Assembly (NCBI GenBank): GCA_017443595.1
Contig: JAFSYU010000052.1
Location: 1-64,000, forward strand
Length of the DNA stretch: 64,000 nucleotides
Reading direction: 5' to 3'
Source of the DNA: Clostridia bacterium
GTDB taxonomy: Bacteria > Bacillota > Clostridia > Oscillospirales > CAG-272
Part shown: positions 46,321 to 54,985 of the stretch, piece after piece
How the letters are laid out: each line of letters starts with the position of its first letter
How positions within the stretch are numbered: position 1 is the first letter of the stretch
Made by a program: the position numbers and the translations under genes
Notes under the pieces: generated by a model
What the model was told of the DNA's origin: nothing
The model's database searches: none
The model's input: only the letters and a program-made list of their open reading frames with translations

Positions 46321-47426
46321 AAAAAGAACGCGCATTCAAATTCAGATGGACCTCGCTTCTGTTCTATATAGCCCTGTGCGCTATTATAACGGCGGGACTT
46401 ACAGCTATTATCGCTCTGCAAAAACCGATAAAGGAATGGCTTGCGGATTTTGAGAGCACGTACGAGGAATATAAACCCAAAAACCAGATCCAGCGTATTT
46501 TTGACGAGTATTTTGCACAGCCTGACGCTGAAACGCTCATAGCGTTAGCGGAAGATAAGCCGGAATATCACGTGCCGGATACGTATGAGGACGCCGTGGA
46601 AAAATACGCGGCAAAACTCAGAGGCAAAACGATGAGCTACGGCTATCTTGCCGGCACGGATCAGAAAGTAATAAACGTAAAAGCGGACGGAGCGCTCGTG
46701 GCGCGGTTCTTCGTCAGAGAAAAAGAAGAGAAGAATAAGTACGATCAGCCTATATATGAGCTTGATAAAATAGTTCTGTTTTACGAAAAGCCGCTTGATT
46801 CAATAAACGTACTGTTTCCTGAAAGATACAAAGCCTACGCGGACGGCGTTGAGATCGCCGAAGAATACGTGACCGCGTCCGGCATAAAGGAAGACGAAAG
46901 AGAAGCAGTGCCGGAAGGCGCGTTCCTGTTCACTTACAAAGTCTGCTCAATGACCGGACTTTATAAGACGCCCAAAATAAAAGTCCTTGACGATAAAGGA
47001 AACGAAGTACAGCTTGAGTTTGACGAGGAGAAAAATCTGTATTCGTGCAAATACGAATACAGCGAAGAGCTGAAAGAACAGTTTTCCGATTACGTCATAG
47101 AAGCGGCGACGAAGTACGCGATATATATGCAGAACGACTCGGATTTCGCGTACGTCAAAAAGTATTTTGATCCGGATACGGTGCTGTATGACGACGTGCG
47201 CAAAAACCCAGGCATATTCGTCTGGGAGCACGACGGATACAGAGTTGAAAACGCGGAAGCGTCCGAATTCTTTGATTACGGCAACGGCGTTTTCTCCTGC
47301 CGCGTAAAATTCGACCATTATCTTACAAAGAGCGGAAAAGAAGACTATCTTGACCGCTGCGACGTGACGTGGTATCTGCACAAGGCAGACGATGAATATA
47401 AGATCTATTATATGCAGAGCCATTAA
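46317..47426 (+). CDS. Membrane-anchored protein paired with phosphodiester glycosidase
   Basis: The 369-residue protein has a basic N-terminus, one transmembrane helix at about 14-35 and a large outer part. It contains EYFAQPDAETLIALAED near residue 65 and a central beta region (VKADGALVARFFVREK, EVQLEFDEEKNLYSCKYEY), with an acidic, Tyr-rich end. No family is recognised. Its ATG overlaps the stop of the phosphodiester glycosidase gene (ATGA), so the two probably act together at the cell surface. Confidence 0.75.
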   Translation: MKKERAFKFRWTSLLFYIALCAIITAGLTAIIALQKPIKEWLADFESTYEEYKPKNQIQRIFDEYFAQPDAETLIALAEDKPEYHVPDTYEDAVEKYAAKLRGKTMSYGYLAGTDQKVINVKADGALVARFFVREKEEKNKYDQPIYELDKIVLFYEKPLDSINVLFPERYKAYADGVEIAEEYVTASGIKEDEREAVPEGAFLFTYKVCSMTGLYKTPKIKVLDDKGNEVQLEFDEEKNLYSCKYEYSEELKEQFSDYVIEAATKYAIYMQNDSDFAYVKKYFDPDTVLYDDVRKNPGIFVWEHDGYRVENAEASEFFDYGNGVFSCRVKFDHYLTKSGKEDYLDRCDVTWYLHKADDEYKIYYMQSH

Positions 47427-47448
47427 AAGCATCATAGACCGATAATCA

Positions 47449-47480
47449 AAACGGACGAGATTTTTTCTCGTCCGTTTTTA
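47449..47480. terminator. Terminator after the glycosidase operon
   Basis: Perfect 12-bp stem AAACGGACGAGA/TCTCGTCCGTTT with a five-T loop, then TTA. It separates two converging operons. Confidence 0.85.
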
Positions 47481-47484
47481 ATTC

Positions 47485-48138
47485 TTAATTTATACCAAGC
47501 AGTTGCAACGATAATTCAGCGGTCTCATACGCGTTTTCCGCCAATGCGTCGGCTGATGAAAGTTCTTCGCGGCTTCCGTAGCCGTACAGCGCACCCACGG
47601 TTTTCAAACCGAGCTTTTTGCCGCTTTCCACGTCGTAGCTTCTGTCGCCTACCATAACGGCGTTCTCCGGCGTTACGCCGGCAAGATTCTGCAGCGCACG
47701 CTCTATTATATCCGCTTTGTCGTCACGGCTGCCGTCCAGCGCCGCGCCCGATAAAAACGACAGATATTTGTCAAATCCGAATTTCTTTGCTATCTGCTCC
47801 GCAAATATATCCGGTTTTGCCGTTGCAAGCGCGACGGCGGCTCCTTCTTTTTTTATCAACTCAAAAGCGTCTATAATACCGTCGTACAGAGAACACTCAA
47901 AAATGCCGGTCGGTCTGTAATATTCGCGGTAGTATCCTACCGCTTTTTCCGCATCATCTGCCGACAGACCGAAATATTTTGAAAACGATCCGCGCAAAGG
48001 CGGACCTATAAAGCAGTACAGCTCTTCCCGCGGCGGCGGCTCGATCCCGAATTTCCGCACCGCGTACATAACGGAATTGGTTATACCTGCTCCGGGATCG
48101 GTCACGGTCCCGTCAAGGTCGAATAGAACGGCTTTCAT
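47485..48138 (-). CDS. HAD family phosphatase, phosphoglycolate phosphatase-like
   Basis: The 217-residue HAD hydrolase has the nucleophile motif DLDGTVTDP near residue 7, a helical cap (about 20-85), motif II ALATAKP, and a late AVMVGDRSYDVESGKKLG that binds Mg. It resembles PGP/pyrophosphatase-type HAD proteins. The exact substrate cannot be read from sequence. Its start overlaps the serine hydrolase stop by 4 bp, and it ends the four-gene operon. Confidence 0.9.
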   Translation of the reverse strand: MKAVLFDLDGTVTDPGAGITNSVMYAVRKFGIEPPPREELYCFIGPPLRGSFSKYFGLSADDAEKAVGYYREYYRPTGIFECSLYDGIIDAFELIKKEGAAVALATAKPDIFAEQIAKKFGFDKYLSFLSGAALDGSRDDKADIIERALQNLAGVTPENAVMVGDRSYDVESGKKLGLKTVGALYGYGSREELSSADALAENAYETAELSLQLLGIN

Positions 48139-49271
48139 AGCGCCTCAACTATTACCTTTTCAAACTCACGCGCCGTGTCCGCTCCCGCGCCGCCGCCGTC
48201 AAGCAGGTTTTTGATATAAACGGCGTAAACCTCGTTTGTCCAGTCTATAAAGAAATGTGTTCCGTAAGCGCCGGACCAGCCGAAGCAGCCGGGAGACAAA
48301 AGCTGATGCTCCGTTTTCTTATTTATAACGCGCATGGATAAGCCCCACGTCTCCACGTCCGTTTCCGGGTTGAAGAAGGGCAGTGACGGCGTAGCCATAA
48401 GCTCCACGGTTTCCGGCTTTAATATCCTTGTACCGTTGTATTCGCCTTTGTTGTAAAGCATGGCGGCGAATTTCATATAATCGTCAAGCGTGCCTATCAT
48501 TCCGGCGCCGGCGGCGTAATACGTAAGCGGCACGTCGCCGAAAACGACGTCGCCCATGTTTATTTCCGTTATTTTTCCGTCGCGCGCGTCGTACATCTTC
48601 ATAAGGCGCGCCCACTGATCTTCGTTCGGAGTGTATACCGTATCGTAGCATCCGAGCGGATGAAGGATGTTGTCAAGTACGAACTGCTGATAATCCATGC
48701 CGGACGTCAGCTCAACTATGTATGCGATAGTATCAAACGCCTGCGTCCATGAGTATATCGCGTTCTTTCTCGGCTCGAAATCAAGCAGCTGATCGCCGAA
48801 TTTAGGCACCGTGGAGGCGAGCGTATCGCCGTTTTTGATGTGGTAATCCTTCCACGCGCGGTTTCCCGCCTCGCCTTCACCGAGTCCCGACGCCTGATTG
48901 AGCAGATCGCGTATTTCTATTTCATTCCCCGACGGATACTGACCCGTTATCTTGCCGTGCTCGTCCACTATGGCAACGTTCATATTCTTAAACGACGGTA
49001 TGAATTTGCTCACCTTGTCGTCAAGCGAGAAAGCGCCGCGTTCAAGCATGATCATGGCCGCAACGCCGGTTATCGGTTTTGTCATGGAAGCGAGCCTTAC
49101 CGGTGTTTTTGACGTAAGCGGTATTTTATTTTCTATATCCGCGTAACCTATCGCGTTCTGAAACACCACCTCGTTTTTATACGCTACGGCGTAAGCCGCG
49201 GAAACAAGGCGCTTGTCCGCTATACGCTGTTCTGTTATCTTATCAAGTTCTTTTAGTTTTTCAATATTCAT
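48135..49271 (-). CDS. Serine hydrolase, class C beta-lactamase family
   Basis: The 378-residue protein carries the SxxK motif Ser62-Met-Thr-Lys65 in RLASMTKPI. The second motif is YSW in AIYSWTQAFD, with the Tyr kept but Asn absent, which is common in the esterase branch. A final GAYGTHFFID segment corresponds to the third motif area. It has no signal peptide, so a cytosolic esterase or peptidase seems more likely than a true beta-lactamase. It lies 1 bp after the MBL gene. Confidence 0.9.
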   Translation of the reverse strand: MNIEKLKELDKITEQRIADKRLVSAAYAVAYKNEVVFQNAIGYADIENKIPLTSKTPVRLASMTKPITGVAAMIMLERGAFSLDDKVSKFIPSFKNMNVAIVDEHGKITGQYPSGNEIEIRDLLNQASGLGEGEAGNRAWKDYHIKNGDTLASTVPKFGDQLLDFEPRKNAIYSWTQAFDTIAYIVELTSGMDYQQFVLDNILHPLGCYDTVYTPNEDQWARLMKMYDARDGKITEINMGDVVFGDVPLTYYAAGAGMIGTLDDYMKFAAMLYNKGEYNGTRILKPETVELMATPSLPFFNPETDVETWGLSMRVINKKTEHQLLSPGCFGWSGAYGTHFFIDWTNEVYAVYIKNLLDGGGAGADTAREFEKVIVEAL

Positions 49272-49272
49272 T

Positions 49273-50109
49273 TTATTTCCCCTTTGTTGTAAACGATATA
49301 TTCGTACCGTCGATTTTCATTATTATATCCCCGTCGGTGTCGGTGTTGTAAACTTTCATACCGTAAGACGCTATTGACCTCAGCGTTACGTCCGCCGCCG
49401 GCTCTTCGTCACCGGTGGTTATAACGGCGTACTTTGCGTTGGTTTTGGATAAAAATACCTGGGAGCTGGCTTTGGATGAGCCGTGATGGCCTATCTTTAT
49501 CACGTCACAGGAAAGCTCTTTGGTATAGTATTTCATAATGACTTCTTCTGATTTTATCTGCGCGTCGCCCATGAACAGCACGCTGTTTTTGCCGTACTGC
49601 ATTTTAAGCACGACAGAAGATTCGTTTTCGTTTTTTAACGCAAGCAGACTGTCGTCAGGAGATAAAACGTCAAACGACGCGCCGCAGAACGTAAATTTAT
49701 CGCCTTTTTTCAGTTTTTTGACCGTTGTGCCTTTCAAAGACGCGGCTTCCAGCATATTTTTATACTGTTTTTCCTCGCTTACAAGCGGCGTGATATACAG
49801 CGTTTCCGGATCGTATTTTTCAATGATGTGAGCCATGCCGCCTATGTGGTCTTTATCGTTGTGCGTTGCAAGCGCAAACTGCAGCGTTTTTACGCCGTAC
49901 TGCTCCATTATTTCATCCGCTTTGTCGCGGTTTGATTTGTAACCGGCGTCAATGAGCCCGTATTTGTCCCCGCATTTTATAAGGATCAGATCCGCTTTGC
50001 CCACGTCCGCAAAATACACGGTCATCTCTTCTTTTTCGGTGCCCGGCGTCGTACAGGAGCAGAGAACGAGCGGTATTAACATAAGTAAAAGAATAAATTT
50101 TTTCATCAC
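49273..50109 (-). CDS. ComEC-like MBL-fold lipoprotein
   Basis: The 278-residue lipoprotein has lipobox LCSC, then a metallo-beta-lactamase fold of the ComEC/Rec2 C-terminal type: MTVYFADVGKADLILIKCGD, GLIDAGYKS, THNDKDHIGGM (in place of HxHxDH), SVVLKMQYGKNSVLFMGDAQ and IKIGHHGSSKAS. It is the hydrolase part without the DNA-channel part of ComEC. It may act as a nuclease or phosphodiesterase outside the cell. Its ATG overlaps the SDR gene stop by 4 bp. Confidence 0.9.
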   Translation of the reverse strand: MMKKFILLLMLIPLVLCSCTTPGTEKEEMTVYFADVGKADLILIKCGDKYGLIDAGYKSNRDKADEIMEQYGVKTLQFALATHNDKDHIGGMAHIIEKYDPETLYITPLVSEEKQYKNMLEAASLKGTTVKKLKKGDKFTFCGASFDVLSPDDSLLALKNENESSVVLKMQYGKNSVLFMGDAQIKSEEVIMKYYTKELSCDVIKIGHHGSSKASSQVFLSKTNAKYAVITTGDEEPAADVTLRSIASYGMKVYNTDTDGDIIMKIDGTNISFTTKGK

Positions 50110-50930
50110 TTTAAATCTTTGAATATATTGAGATCCGACCCTTTCATCACTTTGGAATAAAGAGCGTTGGATCTGACCGGTGCAACGGAGGACATTGCCG
50201 TCATAAGACGTGAATCGTTGCCGCAGACTATCAGTTTTTTACCGCAAGATACGCCTTCCGCTATCTCCTCCGCGATCTCATCCTTATCCGTACCCAAGGT
50301 GCTTATAAAGTCAAAGTCGTCTTCGTTCAGACCGTTGTCCCTGAAAAGATCCGTTTTTGAAAATCCGGGACAAACGACCCCCACGTATATGCTGTTTTCA
50401 AGCTCTTCAGAAAGAGACAGCGAAAAATTCCTCACCGCGCCTTTACTGGCGGAATAAACGGCCGCGCCGACTATGGGAGAAACCGCGGCGGAGCTGGCAA
50501 TATTCACTATGCCGCCCTGTTTTGATCTTTTGAGAAGCGGGAGCATAGCTTTGCAGCCGTATACGACGGACATGAAATTCACGTTCATAACGCGCTCCGC
50601 CGTCTCCTCGTCCTCGGTATCAAACCGCTCAAACGGCGGCATTATGCCGGCGTTGTTTATCAAAAGATCCGGTATAACGCCTTTGCTTTCAAGCATGGCG
50701 GCGAATTTATGCCAGTTTTCTTTGTCGGATACGTCAAACAAGAAGTATTTGAATTTGTTTTTGTCACATCCTAAAGATAAAGAAAGCGCGTTCATTTTTT
50801 CTTTTGATCTGCCTATGCCTATGACGCGGCAGCCGTATTTTTTTATAAACAGCTTAGTAAGCTCTGAACCGAATCCGCCGGACGCCCCGGTTATGATAAC
50901 GGTCCTTTTCTTTAAATCAAACGATCTCAT
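50106..50930 (-). CDS. Short-chain dehydrogenase/reductase
   Basis: The 274-residue SDR has the cofactor motif TGASGGFGSELTK near the N-terminus, NNAGIMPPF, the catalytic Ser in NIASSAAVSP and the Tyr-Lys pair in YSASKGAVRNF. It reduces or oxidises a small molecule with NAD(P). The substrate is unknown. It is the first gene of an operon with MBL, serine hydrolase and HAD genes. Confidence 0.93.
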   Translation of the reverse strand: MRSFDLKKRTVIITGASGGFGSELTKLFIKKYGCRVIGIGRSKEKMNALSLSLGCDKNKFKYFLFDVSDKENWHKFAAMLESKGVIPDLLINNAGIMPPFERFDTEDEETAERVMNVNFMSVVYGCKAMLPLLKRSKQGGIVNIASSAAVSPIVGAAVYSASKGAVRNFSLSLSEELENSIYVGVVCPGFSKTDLFRDNGLNEDDFDFISTLGTDKDEIAEEIAEGVSCGKKLIVCGNDSRLMTAMSSVAPVRSNALYSKVMKGSDLNIFKDLK

Positions 50931-50960
50931 ACATTTCTCCGTGCAATAACGTTAAATTGA

Positions 50961-50989
50961 ATATTACCATAAATTTTTATATAAATCAA
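50961..50989 (-). promoter_or_regulatory. SigA-type promoter for the SDR operon
   Basis: Minus-strand TTGATT, 17 bp, TAATAT, about 31 bp before the ATG. Confidence 0.6.
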
Positions 50990-51045
50990 GGGGTAATATG
51001 GAAAAATATAACCGTATTGCATCATCAAATTTTAAATAAATATAC

Positions 51046-51074
51046 TTGACTTTAAACATTTGACATTATATAAT
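51046..51074 (+). promoter_or_regulatory. SigA-type promoter for the glmM operon
   Basis: TTGACT, 17 bp, TATAAT, 35 bp before the first start codon. Confidence 0.8.
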
Positions 51075-51108
51075 AATATGAAGTAATTTATATAAAGGAG
51101 ATATTGCC

Positions 51109-51723
51109 GTGAGAAAGATATACGTCGTTTTGTCCTGTGGGAACAGTTTTTCAAAAAGAGCGTTCCGTATGCTTACGGACTGCGATTACGACCACGTTTC
51201 CGTCAGCTTCAATGAAAATCTTTCCGTTATGTATTCCTTTGCAAAACATCATCTTGACGTTCCGCTCGTAGGCGGCTTCGTTGCCGAATATCCGTCAAGA
51301 TATATAGCGGAGGGCGGAGATATTCCCGTTAAGATATTCGCATACGAAGTGCCGGAGGAGGAGTATATACGCGTGCGCGACGTTATACGCCGCATGATGA
51401 CGCATCCGCAGATATATTCCTACAATATTTACGATAAGGCGGCTTCCGTCGTGGGCGGCTCTTTCAATCTGCGCCGCAGCTACACGGATCTGTCCTTTGT
51501 CTGCCGGCTTCTGCATTTCGGCAATATACGCAGTATAAAAGAACTGAATTTCGTGCTTGATCCGTATCTTGTATACGACGGCGTGCTCAACGACGTCGTG
51601 GTCAGCGTTGACGAGCGTCACGGCGCGGAATTCTTCAAAAAAATACAGCCGGCAAAGGCATTTTCAAAGGCGGCTCTGTATCCGCTGAAGCTCCTCGGAA
51701 GAAAGGTATATGAGATCCTATGA
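51109..51723 (+). CDS. YiiX-like permuted papain fold protein
   Basis: The 204-residue protein resembles clostridial members of the YiiX/YebB permuted NlpC/P60 group. The candidate catalytic His is in YDHVSVSF (about residue 29) and the Cys in LSFVCRLL (about 131). MYSFAKHH and GGFVAEYPSRY are other conserved-looking parts. The family may cleave peptide or thioester bonds in the envelope. The start is a GTG, preceded by AAAGGAGA. It overlaps the next gene by 4 bp in the glmM operon. Confidence 0.72.
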   Translation: MRKIYVVLSCGNSFSKRAFRMLTDCDYDHVSVSFNENLSVMYSFAKHHLDVPLVGGFVAEYPSRYIAEGGDIPVKIFAYEVPEEEYIRVRDVIRRMMTHPQIYSYNIYDKAASVVGGSFNLRRSYTDLSFVCRLLHFGNIRSIKELNFVLDPYLVYDGVLNDVVVSVDERHGAEFFKKIQPAKAFSKAALYPLKLLGRKVYEIL

Positions 51724-52400
51724 ACGATGAAATAAAAACGAAAGCATTGCTTGATCTGTCTCACAGTATGGCGGGGCGGTATCTGAAAAAATATGAATAT
51801 CCGTATCTTGCCATACCCGATATAAAAGAGATGATACTCGATATCCAAAGCAAGCTTTCCGATGAATTTATAAGGATAAAAGAAGGCGTTTTCGTACATA
51901 AAACGGCGGTCGTAGCGCCAACGGCTTATATTGGCGCGCCGACGGTCATCTGCGCCGGTACGGAGGTAAGGCACTGCGCGTTTATCAGAGGCTCGGCGCT
52001 TATCGGCGAAAACTGCGTTATAGGCAATTCAACGGAAGTGAAAAACGCCGTTATTTTCGATAACGTCCAGGTGCCGCATTTCAATTACGTGGGCGACTCC
52101 ATACTCGGATACAAGAGCCACATGGGCGCCGGCTCTGTAACGTCAAACGTAAAGAGCGACAAAACGAACGTGGTGCTTAAGATCGGCGACGAGCGGATAG
52201 AGACCGGCATGCGTAAATTCGGCGCCGTGCTCGGTGATCACGTTGAGGTGGGCTGCAACAGCACGCTCAACCCCGGCACTATAATAGGAAGACACACAAA
52301 CGTGTATCCAAACAGCTGCGTACGCGGAATAATACCCGCGGAACATATATACAAAAACAAAGAAAACATAGTTATGAAAATCAAAGGAGACAATGACTGA
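51720..52400 (+). CDS. Left-handed beta-helix acyltransferase-like protein
   Basis: The 226-residue protein has an N-terminal helical part and hexapeptide repeats from about 60 to 215 (VVAPTAYIGAPTVICAGTEV, ALIGENCVIGNSTEV, ILGYKSHMGAGSVTSNVKSD, VEVGCNSTLNPGTIIGRHTN). The pattern resembles the acetyltransferase domain of GlmU without the pyrophosphorylase part. Its place between a hydrolase gene and glmM suggests a part in UDP-GlcNAc supply. It overlaps glmM by one base (TGATG). Confidence 0.85.
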   Translation: MNDEIKTKALLDLSHSMAGRYLKKYEYPYLAIPDIKEMILDIQSKLSDEFIRIKEGVFVHKTAVVAPTAYIGAPTVICAGTEVRHCAFIRGSALIGENCVIGNSTEVKNAVIFDNVQVPHFNYVGDSILGYKSHMGAGSVTSNVKSDKTNVVLKIGDERIETGMRKFGAVLGDHVEVGCNSTLNPGTIIGRHTNVYPNSCVRGIIPAEHIYKNKENIVMKIKGDND

Positions 52401-53746
52401 TGGGAAGACTTTTCGGAACAGACGGCGTTCGCGGCGTCGCAAACGTTGAACTGACGTGTGAGCTTGCGCTCAATATAGGACGCGCGGCGGCGACGGTGCT
52501 TTCAAGAGGTATGCGCAGAAGACCTATTTTCGTAGTGGGAACGGATACGCGTATTTCTTCTGATATGCTTGCGGCGTCAGTGACCGCGGGCTTATGCTCG
52601 CTCGGCGCGGACGTAATATCGCTTGACGTCGTACCTACGCCGGCTGTTGCGTATCTGGTAGGCAAATATAAAGCGGACGCGGGTATAATGATCTCAGCGT
52701 CGCACAATCCGTCCGAATACAACGGTATCAAGATCTTTTCGGGCGACGGTTACAAACTGCCGGACGCTCTGGAGGAACAGATAGAAACAATGGTGCTCGA
52801 CAATAAAGGCGGTTTTGATTTCAAACCCGGTACGAGCGTGGGAAAAAGAACGTTCAAGGCGGACGCCGTAAAGGATTACGTGGATCATCTGCGTTCTTCC
52901 GTGCCTAATTCGCTTGACGGACTTAAAATAGGCGTTGACTGCGCCAACGGCTCGGCTTCCGTCACGGCGGCGGAGCTGTTCAAAGCGCTGGGAGCCGAAG
53001 CGCATATAATCAACGCTTCACCCGACGGTGAGAATATAAACGTCAACTGCGGCTCCACTCATATAGAAGGACTCGCCGCATACGTAAAGGAAAACGGACT
53101 TGACGCGGGCGTCGCATTTGACGGCGACGCCGACAGATGCCTCTGCGTTGACGAAAAAGGCAACGTGATAGACGGCGACGAGATAATGGCTATCTGCGCA
53201 ACGGATCTTGCGGAGCGCGGAAAACTGAGAAACAGAACGGTAGTCGGCACTATTTTAACGAATTTCGGCTTCGGCAAATTCTGTGAGGAAAACGATCTGA
53301 GATTCGTTGCTACAAAAGTCGGCGACAGATTCGTTCTTGAAGAAATGCTGTTAAACGAATACGATTTCGGCGGCGAGCAGTCCGGTCATATCATTTTCAG
53401 AGATTTTGCCACCACCGGCGACGGTCAGTTGACTGCCATACAGCTTTTGTCTTTGATGAAACGCAAGGAAAAGAAGCTGTCCGAGATGGCTGTGATGAAG
53501 AAATATCCGCAGGTAATGAGGAATATCCGCGTATCAAACGACGCAAAGGTGCTTTACTACACTAACAAGAGGATAAAAGACGCCGTGGACGCGGGCAAAC
53601 GCACGCTCGGAAACGACGGCAGAGTTGTCGTCCGTCCGTCAGGAACGGAGCCTTTGATAAGAGTCATGACGGAAGGCGCGGATATCATTACGATAGACAG
53701 AGTTGCGGATGAGATCGCTGAAGTGATCACGGCGGAGCTCGGCTGA
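52400..53746 (+). CDS. glmM: Phosphoglucosamine mutase
   Basis: Converts glucosamine-6-phosphate to glucosamine-1-phosphate on the path to UDP-GlcNAc and peptidoglycan. It begins GRLFGTDGVRGVAN, the family signature. The phosphoserine is Ser101 in ISASHNP, the metal loop is FDGDADRCL, and the sugar and phosphate loops are GGEQSGH and RPSGTEPLIRV. Length 448 residues is complete. The AAAGGAGA site is inside the upstream gene. Confidence 0.97.
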   Translation: MGRLFGTDGVRGVANVELTCELALNIGRAAATVLSRGMRRRPIFVVGTDTRISSDMLAASVTAGLCSLGADVISLDVVPTPAVAYLVGKYKADAGIMISASHNPSEYNGIKIFSGDGYKLPDALEEQIETMVLDNKGGFDFKPGTSVGKRTFKADAVKDYVDHLRSSVPNSLDGLKIGVDCANGSASVTAAELFKALGAEAHIINASPDGENINVNCGSTHIEGLAAYVKENGLDAGVAFDGDADRCLCVDEKGNVIDGDEIMAICATDLAERGKLRNRTVVGTILTNFGFGKFCEENDLRFVATKVGDRFVLEEMLLNEYDFGGEQSGHIIFRDFATTGDGQLTAIQLLSLMKRKEKKLSEMAVMKKYPQVMRNIRVSNDAKVLYYTNKRIKDAVDAGKRTLGNDGRVVVRPSGTEPLIRVMTEGADIITIDRVADEIAEVITAELG

Positions 53747-53747
53747 T

Positions 53748-54701
53748 ATGCTCTGGCTGTATATCCTTTTGGGCGTTATCGCTCTGTTTATCCTGGCCGA
53801 ATGCGGCATAGCGGTGTATTTTTTCAATCTTGCAATAAAGCGCCACCCGTACGATCCGTATAAAAAAGCGGAAAAGTATCCGGATGAGATGAAAGAGGAA
53901 CTTGCCGTATACGACGCGGCAAAAAAAGGCTTGTCGGAATACGAGTCTGATACGGTAGAGCTTTTGTCGCGCGATGGTTTGAAACTCAAAGCAAGGTATT
54001 ATCACGCAAAAGCCTCGCGCAAAATAACCGTCATAATGATGCACGGTTACAACAACTGCTGGTTTTATCAGTTCGGTTACGACGCGCTGTTTTATCTTTC
54101 ACACGGCTGTGACGTGCTTTTGCCGGATCAGCGTGCGTGCGGGGAGAGCGAAGGGAAATACATAACTTTCGGCGTCTATGAAAGCGAGGATTGCGCTGAC
54201 TGGTGTTACCGCGTCAATGAGGAATACAAGCCGGATCACATCATTCTGCACGGCATTTCTTTAGGCGGTGCGACGGTATGCTGTGCGACCGGCGAAAAAC
54301 TGCCGGATAACGTCAAAGGGATCGTTGAGGACTGCGGTTTTACCGCTCCCTACGATCAGTTCAAACATAATCTTAAACCAATGAAAATACCGGCTTTTCT
54401 CGTTTTGCCGGTCACGGATCTGTACTGTAAGTTGAAAGCCGGATACGGTTTCCGCCAGAAATGCGCGGTGGACGTTATTAAGGAAAACAGGCTGCCGCTG
54501 CTTGTCATTCACGGAGATACGGACACTTTCGTTCCCACGTGGATGGGCAAGAAGATCTATGAGGCGGCGACTTGTGATAAGGAGCTTCTGCTCGTTGAAG
54601 GAGCGGAGCACGCCATGGCTTATCGCGTTGACGGCGAAAAATGTCAGAACGCGGCGGCGAGGCTGATATATAAGGCGACCGGAATAGATATAACGAATTG
54701 A
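53748..54701 (+). CDS. Membrane-anchored alpha/beta hydrolase
   Basis: The 317-residue protein has an N-terminal hydrophobic helix (about 2-26) and an alpha/beta hydrolase domain. The nucleophile elbow is HGISLGGAT, the oxyanion region is MMHGYNNCW, the acid is in HGDTDTFVP and the His in GAEHAMAY. It resembles BAAT/YqkD-type serine esterases. It probably acts on lipid or peptide esters at the membrane. It lies 1 bp after glmM and ends that operon. Confidence 0.9.
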   Translation: MLWLYILLGVIALFILAECGIAVYFFNLAIKRHPYDPYKKAEKYPDEMKEELAVYDAAKKGLSEYESDTVELLSRDGLKLKARYYHAKASRKITVIMMHGYNNCWFYQFGYDALFYLSHGCDVLLPDQRACGESEGKYITFGVYESEDCADWCYRVNEEYKPDHIILHGISLGGATVCCATGEKLPDNVKGIVEDCGFTAPYDQFKHNLKPMKIPAFLVLPVTDLYCKLKAGYGFRQKCAVDVIKENRLPLLVIHGDTDTFVPTWMGKKIYEAATCDKELLLVEGAEHAMAYRVDGEKCQNAAARLIYKATGIDITN

Positions 54702-54705
54702 ATTC

Positions 54706-54970
54706 GTAGTGGAGGGGTCTGCCCTCCCGCTTAAAGAATAAAGAATAAAAAGCGGTGTCGCTTCGCGACGAATTGTGCGCCGCGAAACGCGTCGCTCTTG
54801 GGGTTCCCCTCCCCCCTATCCACCCCAAACCCCGCCATCCCCCCGAGATTCGGGGCTTTTCAGCAACGGGCCGTCGAGGCGCCGCCCCCCTACCGCTTTC
54901 AAAACGTTCGCGTAAGCGAACTCATAACTTTCGGCGAATCCGAAATCATAACTGTAAACTCTTAACTTTA
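54706..54970. repeat. Palindrome and mini-hairpin cluster
   Basis: The gap contains a GTAG-headed GGAGGG/CCCTCC palindrome (54706-54730), GC-rich CCCC/GGGG blocks with CCCCGA/TCGGGG, a minus-strand GTAGGGGGGCGG...CGACGGCCCG member (54867-54893), and two mini-hairpins GTTCGC/GCGAAC and TTTCGG/CCGAAA joined by TCATAA, the reverse complement of the TATGA linker at 63.5 kb. No gene is seen. Confidence 0.65.
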
Positions 54971-54985
54971 ACCGGCAGGTAGCGT

